This document shows positions 9,341 through 20,372 of a stretch of 64,000 nt of DNA, in pieces. The DNA is taken from positions 25,479,928 to 25,543,927 of the forward strand of contig JASWHV010000001.1 in assembly GCA_030760725.1 (NCBI GenBank), in the 5' to 3' direction. Numbering within the stretch: the stretch's first letter is position 1; each line of letters begins with the position of its first letter. The notes beneath the pieces were generated by a model, which worked only from the letters and a program-made list of their open reading frames with translations, was not told the origin of the DNA and ran no database searches. Made by a program: the position numbers and the translations under genes. The stretch is from Neostapfia colusana. Its lineage: Eukaryota > Streptophyta > Magnoliopsida > Poales > Poaceae.

Positions 9341-12300
9341 GTCTACAACCTCCTACAAAATTGATCCCAACTGGTACAACGACACGGGCGCCACAGATCA
9401 CATCACAAGTGATCTGGATCGCCTAGTTGTGCGAGATCGGTACCATGGTGGTGACACGGTACAAGTGGGCAACGGTGCAGGTTTACAAATTAAACACATT
9501 GGTTCCTATTCTATCAATACTAATACACGCCCTCTTGCTCTCAACAATGTCCTTCACGTTCCCAAAATTTCTAAGCATCTTCTTTCAGTCCATAAATTAT
9601 CTCACAATAACAATATATTTTTTGAATTTCATCCTTCGTATTATCTCATAAAGGATCGAGCAACTCGGAATCTACTCCTGGAAGGCAAATGTGAAGCTGG
9701 TCTTTACCCCCTGAAGCCGTCTGATATTAAGTTCATCAAACAAGGATTTGTGAGCTATTATGCGCGTCCAAATCAGTGGCATGCTCGGTTCGGTCATCCA
9801 TCTTTCCAAGTTGTTAGGTCCCTCTTACGTATTCATAATCTTCCGTGTCTCAAGGAGTCTACTGTTTCCTCAGTTTGAAATGTGTGTCATTTAGCAAAGT
9901 CATCAATTACCTTATAATATTTCATGTCACAGATCCATGACACCACTCGAACTCATCTATTATGATGTTTGGGGACCTGCTCCCATTTCTGTTTCTGGCT
10001 TCAAATATTATATTAGTTTTATTGATGACTTTAGCAAATTCACGTGGATTTATCTCATGAATGATAGAACTGACGCTCAACGCATTTTCTTGATTTTCCA
10101 AGCTCATGCAAAACGCCTCCTTGACACCAAGATAAAATGCGTACAATCTGATTGGGGTGGAGAATATCAAAAACTCCATTACCAATTCTTCACTAAAATG
10201 GCCATCGCTCATAGGGTATCCTGTCCTCATACCCATCAATAAAATGGTTCAACTGAACGAAAACACCGTCATATTGTTGAAACCGGTATTGCTCCCCTTG
10301 CTCATGCCGACATGCCACTCAAATTTTGGGATGAAGCCTTCACCACAGCCACGTACCTCAAAAATCGTCTCCCTACTCGTATTATTGACAATCTGTGCCC
10401 TCTAGAACGGTTATTTAAAACACCACCTAATTATTGCATGCTTAGTATTTTTGGTTGTGCCCGTTGGCCTCATATCCGTCCATATAATAAACACAAATTA
10501 TCTTTTCGATCTAAACTATGTGTTTTTATTGGTTACAGTGCTATTCACAAAGGATACAAATGCCTAGACAGTGATATGGGACATTATCTTTGATAAACAT
10601 GTCTTTCCATTCAAAAATCCTTCATCCAATTTTGATTCACAATCTCTAGATAGTAATAGTATTGATGGTGCTGCTAACCAATTGTTTGATTTATTCTCCA
10701 ATTCAATGCCTACAGCACTAACAAATGCAGAAAATACTATTAGCGGATCTTCGTCGAGACAATTGCAACACAACTCGGCCGACAGCACCTGCTCACCGGC
10801 AGCAATTCCTGGCGTCAACCCCACGCGCGTGACAACCGTACCGGTTGTAAATTCGGGACCCGGCCCGGCGTCTGCGCGCGACATGCGCCGCATGGAAGCG
10901 GCAACCGCTGGGCAACCGCGCGTGACAACCGGTGGATCTTGTCCCTGGTTTCGGGAGCCGCGCCCAGCTTTCCCACCCAAACAGTGCAGCCAGGGTCCAC
11001 ACCGGGATCTACGCCCGATGACTGCGGCGCGCAAACAACAGCAGCCAGGTCCTCTGACCTGGCCTCGGGACCTCCGCCAACATCTGCTGGTCAACACCCG
11101 GGACCAACACCGGATTCTACGTGCACTGCATGTGACACAGAATCAGCGCAAGTTGTGCGCTTGCCATGTTCCCTGGCCCCAGTACTTCAGCCAGGACGTG
11201 CGCTTTTGGACACTCCTTACGCTCCGTGATCAGCTGGACCCATGCATGCAATCAATGCCTGCTGCTCCAACTACTGAGGTTACGGCCACATTTTCATCAG
11301 CAGACAGTGTTGGCCCCACGCAAATAAATACAGCAGCACCTAATACGGAGGTATTCTCTGATCCTGTTGGGCCTACTAATCTAACCATTGCTCAACATAA
11401 TATCACTGGACACACATACTGTATCTGGCTGAGAAATAATATACGATAGCTAAAACAACATACTGATGGTATGGTGACATATTCTGTTACCCGGACTTCT
11501 ATTGAAGAGCCATCATCTCACATTAATGCTATGAAACACCCTTTGTGGCATCGCGCAATGCAAAAAGAATTTGATGCACTCATTAAAAATAAGACGTGGC
11601 ATCTTGTCCCTCGTCGTGCTGGTCTCAATATCATTGACTCCAAGTGGATTTTCAAACTCAAATACAAGGCAGATGGAAATATTGATCGTTATAAGGCCCG
11701 TATGGTCGCAAAAGGGTTCAAACAACAGTATGGGATTGATTATGATGCCACCTTCAATCCAGTTATGAAGCCCATCACCATTCGCCTTTTATTATCCTTG
11801 GCAATTTCTCGTGGGTGGTCACTGCGGTAGATTGACATTCAAAATGCCTTTCTTCATGGATTTCTTGATGAAGATGTTTATATGAGGCAACCGCCAGGTT
11901 TTGAAGACTCCACTTACCCTGATTATATTTGCAAGCTTGATAAATCTTTATATGGTTTAAAACAAGCACCGCGGGCCTGGTTCTCTCGATTGAGTGGCAC
12001 CCTAATTCAGTTGGGGTTTCAAGCATCCAAGGCAGATGTCTCTCTATTTATATTCACTCAAGGCGGCATCCAAATGTATATACTTATATATGTGGATGAC
12101 ATTATCATTTTGAGCCCCTCATCTTCGGCTACTGATCGCCTTCTTCAACAACTTCGAGTTGAGTTTGCGATAAAGGATCTTGGCAGCCTCAATTACTTTC
12201 TAGGAGTTGAAGTTCATCATACATCTACTGGACTGATCCTCACACAACGCAAATATATCAAGGATCTTCTGTTGCGCACCAACATGGAGAGCTCTAAAGG

Positions 12301-13030
12301 TGTCACTACCCCGATGTTGCCTATTGACAAACTCTTTCTCCATGATGGTACACCTCTCTCACCAGAAGATGTTACACGCTATCGTAGTATGGTTGGTGCA
12401 CTACAATATCTATCATTCACACGCCCCGATATATCCTTCTCGGTTAATAGAGTTTGTCAGTACATGTCGGCACCAACTACCTCTCATTGGAAGGCGGTAA
12501 AACACATCTTACAATACCTTCACTTCACCTCTGATCTTGGACTCTCCATCACCAAGTCTGGTTCTTCAGTACTGAGTGCCTTTTCTGATGCGGATTGAGC
12601 TGGTAACCCAGAGATCGGCGTAGTACTCCTGGGTACACAATTTTCTTTGGTGGCAATCTCATTTCTTGGAGCTCTAGAAAACACTCAACCGTCTCCCGTT
12701 CCAGTACGGAGGCTGAATATAAGGAGGTCGCTAATACTACCGCATAACTTATTTGGGTACAACCACTACTCCGGGAAATTTGTGTACAACCTTCCAGACG
12801 GCCGACTCTGTGGTGTGACAACATTGGTGCTACTTATGTGACGGCAAATCCACATTTTCATCATCGCACCAAACATGTCGAAGTTGACTATCACTTTCTT
12901 CGTGAACAAGTTGCATCTCAGCTACTAGACGTGCGAATCATATCATCTAAAGATCAAGTGGCTGATATTATGACTAAACCATTAACGGGTCCGTCATTTG
13001 GAAAAATTTGTAATAATTTGAACTTAATTG
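9341..13030 (+). pseudogene. Copia pol: protease, integrase, reverse transcriptase, RNase H, broken
   Basis: Domains follow Copia order. The protease has WYNDTGATDHITSDL (9372-9415). A GAG-pre-integrase region has NQWHARFGHPS. The integrase core has YYDVWGP, FIDDFSKFTW and VQSDWGGEY, then a TAA at about 10240 before NGSTERKHR, which carries the catalytic Glu. A variable linker rich in Pro/Gln/Ser (about 10740-11460) precedes the reverse transcriptase, with KWIFKLKYKADG, IDIQNAFLHG and the catalytic LIYVDDIIIL near 12090. RNase H follows with SAFSDAD and VADIMTKPL near the 3' end. Further breaks lie at 9876, 10593, 11449, 11828 and 12596-12840. The polypurine tract is AAATTGAGGGGA at 13041-13052. 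Confidence 0.9.
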
Positions 13031-13052
13031 CGTACCATTTAAATTGAGGGGA

Positions 13053-13239
13053 TATTAAATATAGAAAACCACCTATATTAGGAAGGTCTCATTATGGGCA
13101 TTATAGGGCTGCGCCCCCATTATTCCTACCTACCATATGTGGGACTGCGCTCCCACTAATCCTGCCTATCATGCATGTAACCTCCCTCTACATATATGTG
13201 AGTACAACCCTCTTGGCTGGTTGCCTTGCGCCACTTACA
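13053..13239 (+). repeat. Copia 3' LTR
   Basis: This 187-bp mate of the 5' LTR is preceded by the polypurine tract and followed by the target-site duplication GTTGT. Most of its eight differences from the 5' LTR are transitions. Confidence 0.95.
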
Positions 13240-13244
13240 GTTGT

Positions 13245-14019
13245 GACCATATGTCCACTTATAGCAAAATTCACGGCGAAATGGGTTAACCAATTACTTA
13301 GGAGCCGTCATCTAAGGCTTACTTACTTATCCCAAGGCTCCCTTCATGTGCATAGGTGGTACCTTCACATGCGGCCGTGCTCTCAAGGAACCCATCTCTA
13401 ATCAAATGCTACAGACATAAGCAGTCGCTGCTTACAAAAGATTTCGGCATGATTTGCGAGTCCAACTAACGTCCAGATAGAATGACGACGAACATGCTGT
13501 CAAAATTGAACTCATGTCCAATGATCTAAAGTAATCTCTCCGTTCTAAAATATAAGTTTTTTAATAATGTTTCTGGATGTCTACATTTATAACACTTACT
13601 ATGAATCTGGACAAGTACTTATCAAGATTTATTAAAGATGTTACACACCTTGTAAATATAGGTAGGAATATTTATATATTAAAACACGGTTAGTAAGTAC
13701 AGAGCCAGACCCGTCTGCATCAAAGATGGCTCGGCCTCCGACGGGCAGCAACGAACAGCATTAAAGCACCAGGCCACACAACAACCGTAAGGCGGACTGT
13801 GATTAGTCGCTGCACTTGAACAGTGCCGCTTCTTGCTTGCCTGAGGCAGGGGACGGAGGAGGATTCTCTCCTTTGGCTAGCGCCAGGAGCCAGATGAACC
13901 ACTGCTTCTTCGTCATTGGCTTTACACAGACTTCGCATAGAGTGGCATCCAATACTTCGTACTCGTTTTAGGACTGTACAAGTACTTGATATAGAAGAAA
14001 ATGGCAACCCTCAACACTA
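13245..14019. other. Intergenic DNA with a Stowaway-like end
   Basis: At about 13533-13560 there is CTCCGTTCTAAAATATAAG, the typical outer end of grass Stowaway/mariner repeats, followed by about 130 bp of matching AT-rich interior. No inverted partner is visible, so it is a fragment. The minus-strand open frame around 13720-14007 has no recognisable features. Confidence 0.45.
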
Positions 14020-14648
14020 GAGCTGCGAATTGGGCCGGGTCCATTTCGGGCGGGCCAAAACACAGTTAGAAAGCACGGCCTATGAGCCTGTCCGACACGA
14101 AACGATTTAGGTCCGGGCTGGCCCGGCACGAAACTTCGGGCTGTGCCGGGTCTGGGAACCAGGCACGACGGACGGCACAGCACGAAGTTTCGGGCCGTGC
14201 TCGGGCTGGCCCGAATCGGCATGAATTTTTAAAAATGGGCTGAAAAAGCCCATCGGCCTGAATCCGGTCCACAACAGCAAAATATCTCCGATCCTCCCCT
14301 AAAAAATTGGCTTATCTTTATTTTGTTGTGCGTATGCAAGAACTTCTCAATAAATCTTGTAAGTTATTCTTATCTACATAATTTTTTGTTTCACTTAATA
14401 TATTATGATTTTTTTTTTCTATATTTTCCTGTATTTGTTGTATATTTTTAGTTTTTTCTGTGTTTTCACTATCTTCGGACCTGGCTCGAGCCAGGCACGG
14501 CCCGAAGGGGGCCCGACGTGCCGCAGGCTGTGCCTGGCCTGGGATTTGTGCACCTAGTGTCACCCGGCCAGGCACGAATAGGCCCGCCGTGCTTTCGGAC
14601 CACGGGCCAGAATGACCCGAAGCACGACCGGGTCAGACCGGCCAGCAG
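14020..14648. repeat. GCCCGGCACG-rich dispersed repeat
   Basis: Both ends are built of scrambled copies of GGCCCGGCACGAA, GGGCCGTGC and related words. The left arm is about 14025-14240 and the right arm about 14480-14648. They are in broadly inverted orientation around an AT-rich centre (14280-14470). This fold-back layout suggests a non-autonomous DNA transposon, possibly hAT- or Mutator-type. Exact ends and duplication were not found. It directly abuts the left TIR of the MULE. Confidence 0.5.
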
Positions 14649-14790
14649 AATTTCCAGATTTTTTTATTTTTAGCACTGTAGAAAAATCAATTTTTATTAA
14701 TAACATCTAAACTTTTTTTTAGATATAACCAACCAGTCGTTCACGGGGTGGACGATTTGTCCACGTGGACATCCTATCGTCCATGCCATG
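14649..14790 (+). repeat. MULE left terminal inverted repeat
   Basis: It pairs with 45660-45797. Aligned blocks in order are the T-rich tract, TTTTTAGCAC, AATTTTTATTAATAACATCT, ATAACCAACCAGTCGTT/ATAACTAACCAATCGTT and GGTGGACGATTTGTCCACG. Beyond about 14790 similarity continues only as scattered GTGGACGA/TCGTCCAC motifs. Confidence 0.85.
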
Positions 14791-14913
14791 GACAACAGAC
14801 CGGTGTCGTTCGCGCCGTGGACGACACCGGCCCACGTGGCAGCCACGTCGGTCCAATGGTCACGGGACCGTTGGACCGATGTGCCCTGTCGTCCACGGCT
14901 GTGTTATATAAAA
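14748..14913 (+). promoter_or_regulatory. MULE transposase promoter with GTGGACGA motifs and TATA box
   Basis: GTGGACGATTTGTCCAC (14748-14765), ATCGTCCATG (14777-14786), GTGGACGACAC (14817-14827) and GTCGTCCACGG (14889-14899) lie upstream of TATATAAAA at 14905-14913. The same motif precedes the zinc-finger and coiled-coil genes of the element. Spacing here is looser (17-30 bp) than in the internal arrays. The role as promoter is inferred from the TATA box and downstream leader. Confidence 0.65.
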
Positions 14914-14924
14914 CAGCTGCCCGG

Positions 14925-15812
14925 GGCTGCCTCCCCACACCCAAACAAACCAAAGAAAAAAGGGGAGAAGAGAAGAAGAGAGGAGAGGAGAAGAGAGGGG
15001 GAGAGGAAGAGGAAGAGAACAAAAGAGAAGAAAAGAAAAAAGAAAAAAAAAGAAAAAAAAGAAAAGTACAAGGTATAATCTTTTAAATATAATTATGATT
15101 TTGAAATTACTTATATTAATTGCGTATTGTAGATAATTTAGGTTTAAATATTAGTTTGAACGTAGTTTAGATTTTATTTTAGGTTTTAGTGTTTAATTTA
15201 GTTTGTATTTAGTATTAGGATTTAGTTTAGTTGAAATCTAGATTTTAGATTAGTTTAAATATAAGTTTATGTTAGTTTTAATTTGTTTTTAAGATTTAGT
15301 TTTGAACTTTTAGTTTTAGTCTAGTTTAGTTTTTATTTAGAATTTTAGGTTAGTTTGAAATTATGTTTAGTTTAGTTTTAACTTTTTTTAAACTTTAACT
15401 TATTTTGATTAGGTTTAGTTTCGGACGTTTAGGTTAATTTTAGTTATAATTTTGGATTTTAGGTTAGTTTCGGCCTTCTACGTTAAAATTTAGTTTCAGA
15501 CCTTTAAGTTTAGTTTGATTTGAATTCAATAATTTTGGTTAGTTTAAATTTATGTTTAGTCTGTTTTAAATATGTTTTATGTTAGTTTTTTAAACATTAT
15601 TACATAGAACCCTATTATAGCTAAGTTTTTATATGTCATACATTAAATATCAGTTTTTAGTTTCTGTATTTATATTTCTATGATAGTACATATCAGTTTT
15701 TAACACAATTTATCTTATATTATGTGTATTTCATTCTTTTGTTACTATTATTTGTTTGCAAATATTAAATTGTGTATATACGTATGCTAGGTATGTCAAA
15801 TAAAGTAGAATT
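14925..15812 (+). other. Transposase 5' leader and AT-rich leader intron
   Basis: A purine-rich leader (GAGAAGAGAAGAAG and similar, 14955-15070) ends at a donor-like AAG|GTATAA at 15070-15075. It is followed by about 700 bp dominated by TTTAGTTT-like words, a composition typical of plant introns. An acceptor lies in the TTTTAG region near 15812, just before the first transposase-like codons. The open frames in the purine-rich leader are low-complexity artefacts. Confidence 0.5.
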
Positions 15813-16954
15813 TTAGGTATTTTATGGAGATGGACAAACTAACTATAATTCTATAATTCAAGTGGAGTAGATCTATCAGAACCCCCTTTTATAAGTCGGG
15901 GAATATCTAGTCTAACGGAACGGACATTTATGGGTGTATACAGATGGTTGTTGAAAGTTTTTAAACTGGGTGAGAATGAATATGATTTGACGATAAACGG
16001 AGTTATCAACCGTTCAAGCGAGGACCACTTCTGGGAACTACTGCCGCTAAAGGACGTGTGGCGTGCTTATGTTGCAAGGGCTCTGCAGTATGGGTGACCT
16101 CTAATACTTCTGATTCGGCTTGAAGCCAAGGAAGTAGTCGACGAGACGTAAGACGAAAATGATGACAAGGAAGATAATGATGGTGCTGATGCGGAAGAGG
16201 ACAATGATAATGAATTGATACATACTGTTGTTACTGAGGCAACTGGTCAAACAGATGAAGGAGAGCATATAGAACATATAGTTCAACAGATGGTTGTTGA
16301 GTATAGGGATTATAGTAATGTTTCTGAATATGATTCATCCGACGAGGAAGATCAACCTCCTATCCCTGCCGATTGGAGTCATCCAAATTTTGAAAACCTA
16401 AGAGTCACTAAAGGGTATCATTTGCCGTTGGATTACCACGGACAACGGGGTCTCTTTTCAAAAATAAAGAAGCATTACAAGATGCTTTTAAATACTGGTC
16501 CCTTTCAGTGAAAAGATCGCTTAAGGTTTCTCGACCACTAAGAAACTTTATGATGTCGGATGTTTATCAACCAGTTGTCCTTTTCGTGTTCACGGATATG
16601 TAGAGAAATGTAGTGGCCTTTGGAAGTGTTATATTGTGATTGATCATGCGTGCGAGTTACAACATCTTAAGAAATGCAATACTGCGCTTACATCGTAGTT
16701 TGTTACAAATCACATGTATGCTTGTGTGGTTGTTAATATTTCTTTTGAGCCTACATCTATTATCAACATAATTGAGCAAAATTTTAAGTATACGATAAGT
16801 TACTCCAAAGCTTGGAAGGCGAAACAGAAGGTTATTGAGGCAAGATTTGGTACTTATGAAGCATCTTATGATAATCTTCTAAAGTTACTTCATACTATCG
16901 GAAGTCAGAATGTTGGCACAACTGTTGATATCATGGATGTTCATAATCCCTGAC

Positions 16955-17042
16955 TGTGACAACTCTCTAGGATCATAGACTGGCCCCACATACCACACTC
17001 GTCTTTTCTGTGCACTTTGTCCACAATCGTGCGCACCCGGCA
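16955..17042 (+). mobile_element. Foreign LTR tip fused to Tekay pol
   Basis: This 88-bp segment starts TGTGACAACTCTCTAGG and includes GTGCACTTTGTCC and GTGCGCACCCGG, words I associate with the 5' end of another grass Gypsy LTR family. It is unlike the TGTAACACCCTCAAATT start of the neighbouring Tekay LTRs. It joins without a gap to Tekay integrase-tail coding sequence at about 17042. Confidence 0.55.
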
Positions 17043-17548
17043 AGTTAGCACCTCTCTATATCGGGCCATTCAGGATTTTGGGTAAGCGAGGAGAGGTAAC
17101 CTATCAACTAGAGCTGCCAACGTACCTCTCCGACGTGCATGACGTGTTTCACGTATCCCAACTCAAGAAGTCCTTAAGAGTACCGGAAGAACAAGTACCG
17201 ATGGATGAGCTCGAGCTTCAAGAGGATCTGACCTACGCGGAACACCCCGTCAAAATCTTGGATGTGAAGGAAAGAGTCACGAGAAACAAAGTAATCCGTT
17301 GGTGCAAGGTACAATGGAGCCATCACACGGAAGCCGAAACTACATGGGAGCGTGAGGAAGTTCTCAAGGCGGAATTCCCTCATCTATTCTCCACTCTATC
17401 GAATCTCGAGGGCGAGATTCAGTTTAAGGGGGGTAAGTTTGTAACACCCTCAAATTCATTTCCATGCATTGCATACATTTTTCATGTAGAAAAGCAATGT
17501 AAAAGAACTAGAAGAGAAAAAACTATAGAAATGGAGAAAGAACCATAG
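17043..17548 (+). pseudogene. Tekay pol C-terminus with chromodomain (partial)
   Basis: The frame reads through the integrase tail (PFRILGKRGEVTYQLELP, VFHVSQLKKSLRVPEEQ) into a chromodomain (AEHPVKILDVKERVTRNKVI, VQWSHHTEAETTWEREEVL). Chromodomains of Tekay/Del elements guide integration to heterochromatin. The open frame runs past the purine tract into the LTR start and ends at 17548, as in related elements where pol overlaps the 3' LTR. It closely matches 35205-35640. Everything upstream of the integrase tail is missing here. Confidence 0.85.
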
Positions 17549-17840
17549 AAATGGATAAAGAACCATAGAAATGGAGAAAGAACCATAGAAATGGAGGAAG
17601 GAACCATAGAAATGGAGGAAGAACCACATAAATGGAGAAAGAAATATAAAAATGGAGAATGGGGCATAGAAATGGAGAAGAGAATATAGAAATGGAGAAT
17701 GGGGCATAGAAATGGAGAGCGGAATGTAGAAATGGAGAATGGGATATAGAAATGGAGAGGGGAATGCAGAAATGGAGAATGGGGCATAGAAATAGAGAGG
17801 GGAATATAGAAATGGAACAAGTGACATAGAAATGGTGAGG
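17520..17840. repeat. LTR minisatellite, ATAGAAATGGAGAA-type units
   Basis: About sixteen units of 18-22 bp share the core ATAGAAATGGAGAA with variable AAGAACC, TGGGGC or GGGGAATGT tails. The same array is in LTR copy 4 at 35696-36030. Copies 2 and 3 lack it because their 5' parts are missing. Confidence 0.9.
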
Positions 17841-18019
17841 AATGGGAAAAGATAGCTGAAATGAGCAATTCCCAAATTTCCCCAAAATTTCCAAATTCCC
17901 CAAGTCCACAAAATGAGAATTTTCCCCACATTTGGGGGGATTTTTCCCCAAATTGGCTGCACCAATTAAGGGGGAGACCCCTTGGCCGCAGCCCTTAAGG
18001 GGGGAAACCCTATTCCCCA

Positions 18020-18215
18020 CCTTTAGGACTCTTTGGTTAAGTCCCCACCTCTAGGACTCTCTGGTTAAATCACCCACCATTAGGACTCTTTGTTTCCACC
18101 TTTAGGACTCTTTGATTGAGTCCCATCTTGCTAGGACTCTTTGTTTCCACCCCTAGGACTCTTTGGTTGAGTCCATCTTGCTTGGACTCTTTGTTTCCAC
18201 CCCTAGGACTCTTCC
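18020..18215. repeat. LTR minisatellite, TAGGACTCTTTGGTTNAGTCC-type units
   Basis: Seven or so units of 25-32 bp share TTAGGACTCTTTG followed by GTTAAGTCCC or TTTCCACC. Related arrays are at 21640-21825, 28585-28745 and 36208-36355. The junctions between the CACTA fragments and LTR copies 2 and 3 fall at one of these units (GGTTAAGTCCC). Confidence 0.85.
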
Positions 18216-20372
18216 CCCCCTTATAAATATAACCCTGACCCCCTGGCCGCACCCCTCTCCCTTTTGGTCGTGCCCCTGCTTCCAAGCCCCCTTCCTTGCT
18301 GCGAAGTCGCCAAGTTCCCTCCTTGCCGGAATTTGGCCACCGTCGAGCCCCGTCATGCCTCACTGTCGCTGGAGAAGAAGCCCGACGATCTGTCCTGCCC
18401 TAATCTTCCATAGAAAAATTCCCCGCTGCTGCCATTGCTAGGAGAAAGGCCCTGCCACAAGGAGGAAGTGAGGTAGTTTTCCATTACCCATCTTACGACG
18501 TCGCCGCTGTTTCTACGCATCCGTTTTCTTCGCCCCCTTCGAGCAGAAACTTTTGCATGTGGACTGACCATATTTTGATCGGTTTTTGACGGTGGAATTG
18601 ATCTAGATCTTGAGTCAAGATCATCACCACGTCCACACTTGATCTCAGCACCCTTGTTAATTATAAAACCCCATGAAAGCCCGTTAAAACATGCAAGCAC
18701 ACATACAAACTGGTTTAATATAACAGCACGATAGGATTTTCATTCATCTACCCCATTGCATCTTGAGTAAAGTTTGTGCATGATGATTGATTGCTGTGAA
18801 TTTTGTATATGCGTGGTCGTGATTAGAAGGACAAACTAAAGAGGCCATCTACGAGGATCTACAACACCAAGACTTCGATACGCTTGAGCAACAAGAGCCA
18901 CAAGAGCAAGGCAAGTGCCCCTTGACCATATTGATCCCATGTTTTGAAACTGTTTTGTTTGCGAAAACTCATACGTCTGAGTTAACTTGATGGGACACCC
19001 TTTTATAGGAGTTTACTAGTTTTGTTAACCATCCTTGTTGCCGGGAAAGTTGATGAGTCGGGTATGGTCGTTTTTCCTTTTTGCTTTGCTTAATCTACGG
19101 GATACGGGAAGCTGAAATAAAACATGTCTAGCTACTGCACTTATATGAATAATGATGATAAGAACTTGATGATGTTAATGAGCATGGAATCGGGGAGATC
19201 TAGGCAAGCTTGGTTCATGGATGTTGATGAATGAGATGGTGGTTTACTTGCCGTAGATCTAAGGACCGGTTCATGCCATCACATGCTAGGAAAACAGTGT
19301 CACCACAAGGCCAAATATGGGTGTGGCTTAGCTGACTAATTAGGTGTGTTGCTAGCTTGTTATGGGCCGTTGGATAGCGCGTTGAATGAGAGTCGAGAGG
19401 GACTGCCCTGGGAAAATGGTGATTCGAACCTGCCTGTGAAACCTCAGTGGGTCCGTACATCTAGTAGCCCCTTTGTAAAGGCTATTTTGTGATCTCTTGG
19501 TCATACACCGACAGTTGTGTACTGGTACAATGGAGGCTCTGCAGTCGCCGACGTGTAACAAAATCATGAACTTGTGGGTAAAGTGGTGCCACCCCTGCAG
19601 AGTGTAAAACTATCATGATAGCCGTGCTTTCGGTCACAAGCACCTGGCCAACTCACATGATTAGAGGGAAAACTTTGGTTGGATATTCGGTATGGTTATG
19701 GTATGGTCATTGGGATTGGTTTTGGAACTGTTTTGAGTCATGACAATAAGTTTGGTTTCGGTTATATGAATATGAAATGGTTATGAATTTATGAGTATGA
19801 GATGAACTTGAGAAAGATTATTGGCTGGTTTAGACTTGATAAATAGTGAATTATGATAAAAGAATGTTGCTGATTACTTGGTTATATTGGGATTTAATTC
19901 ATCTAGACTTAGTTGCTGTTTTTACCATGTTTGTGAAATAAAATTTGCTTGCTACCATGAGCCTTTTTATTCCATACCTTGTTGTAAGCTACATGTCATA
20001 CTTTTCCCACACTTGCTGAGTACGACATGTACTCACCCTTGCATTACCACATAAACATCAACTACAGGAGATGAGTACTTTGAGGACCTTGTGGAGTACT
20101 AGGCGTGCGAACTACCGTCAACATGCCTGTGGAGTTGAAGATTGGAGCCTGCTGTTTTAGTTATTTTCCGCTGTCGTTTAGAGTCTTCCGCTGCTAAATA
20201 AGTTGGATATTTATGAGTGAGACATTGAGTTACTGTAATAAAGTACTTAAACAATATTTGTACGTGGCTATATTCTGAATTCAGTTTGTGGAATACATGT
20301 GTATGTGTGATAAACATCCTGGGCACACATATGCATTCACTTGGTTCCATTTTTTCGGAACCGGGTGTCACA

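Larger units (their letters stand above)
8206..13244 (+). mobile_element. Complete Copia LTR retrotransposon with TSD GTTGT
   Basis: Two 187-bp LTRs (8211-8397 and 13053-13239) flank about 4.65 kb of internal sequence. The 5-bp target-site duplication GTTGT is perfect (8206-8210 and 13240-13244). The LTRs begin TATTAAATATAG and end CCACTTACA, so the termini are TA...CA rather than TG...CA. I count eight differences between the two LTRs by eye, about 4%. That implies an insertion of roughly one to two million years at commonly used grass rates (an inference). A primer-binding site and purine tract are in place. Stops in gag, integrase and RT show that it is dead. Confidence 0.95.
17440..20372 (+). 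repeat. Tekay LTR copy 1 (full length, 2.93 kb)
   Basis: The LTR starts TGTAACACCCTCAAATT just after the purine tract AAGGGGGGTAAGTT and ends CGGAACCGGGTGTCACA. It contains a tandem array of ATAGAAATGGAGAA units (17520-17840), a TTAGGACTCTTTGGTT array (18020-18215) and a TATA box TTATAAATATAA at 18221. No gene lies within; open frames on the minus strand here are produced by the tandem repeat. Confidence 0.9.

Noticed and set aside
10739..11449. Pro/Gln-rich stretch between Copia integrase and reverse transcriptase as a captured gene
   Set aside because: A variable low-complexity linker is normal at this position in Copia pol.
13720..14007. Minus-strand open frame as a gene
   Set aside because: No recognisable domain, promoter or splice context.
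14748..15086. Lys/Glu-rich open frames in the purine tract near 15000
   Set aside because: Low-complexity purine DNA of the transposase leader is open in several frames. No family features are present.
17482..18020. Long minus-strand open frames rich in Ser, Phe and Pro in the Tekay LTRs (also 35668-36209)
   Set aside because: They are produced by the ATAGAAATGGAGAA minisatellite and exist in several frames at once.
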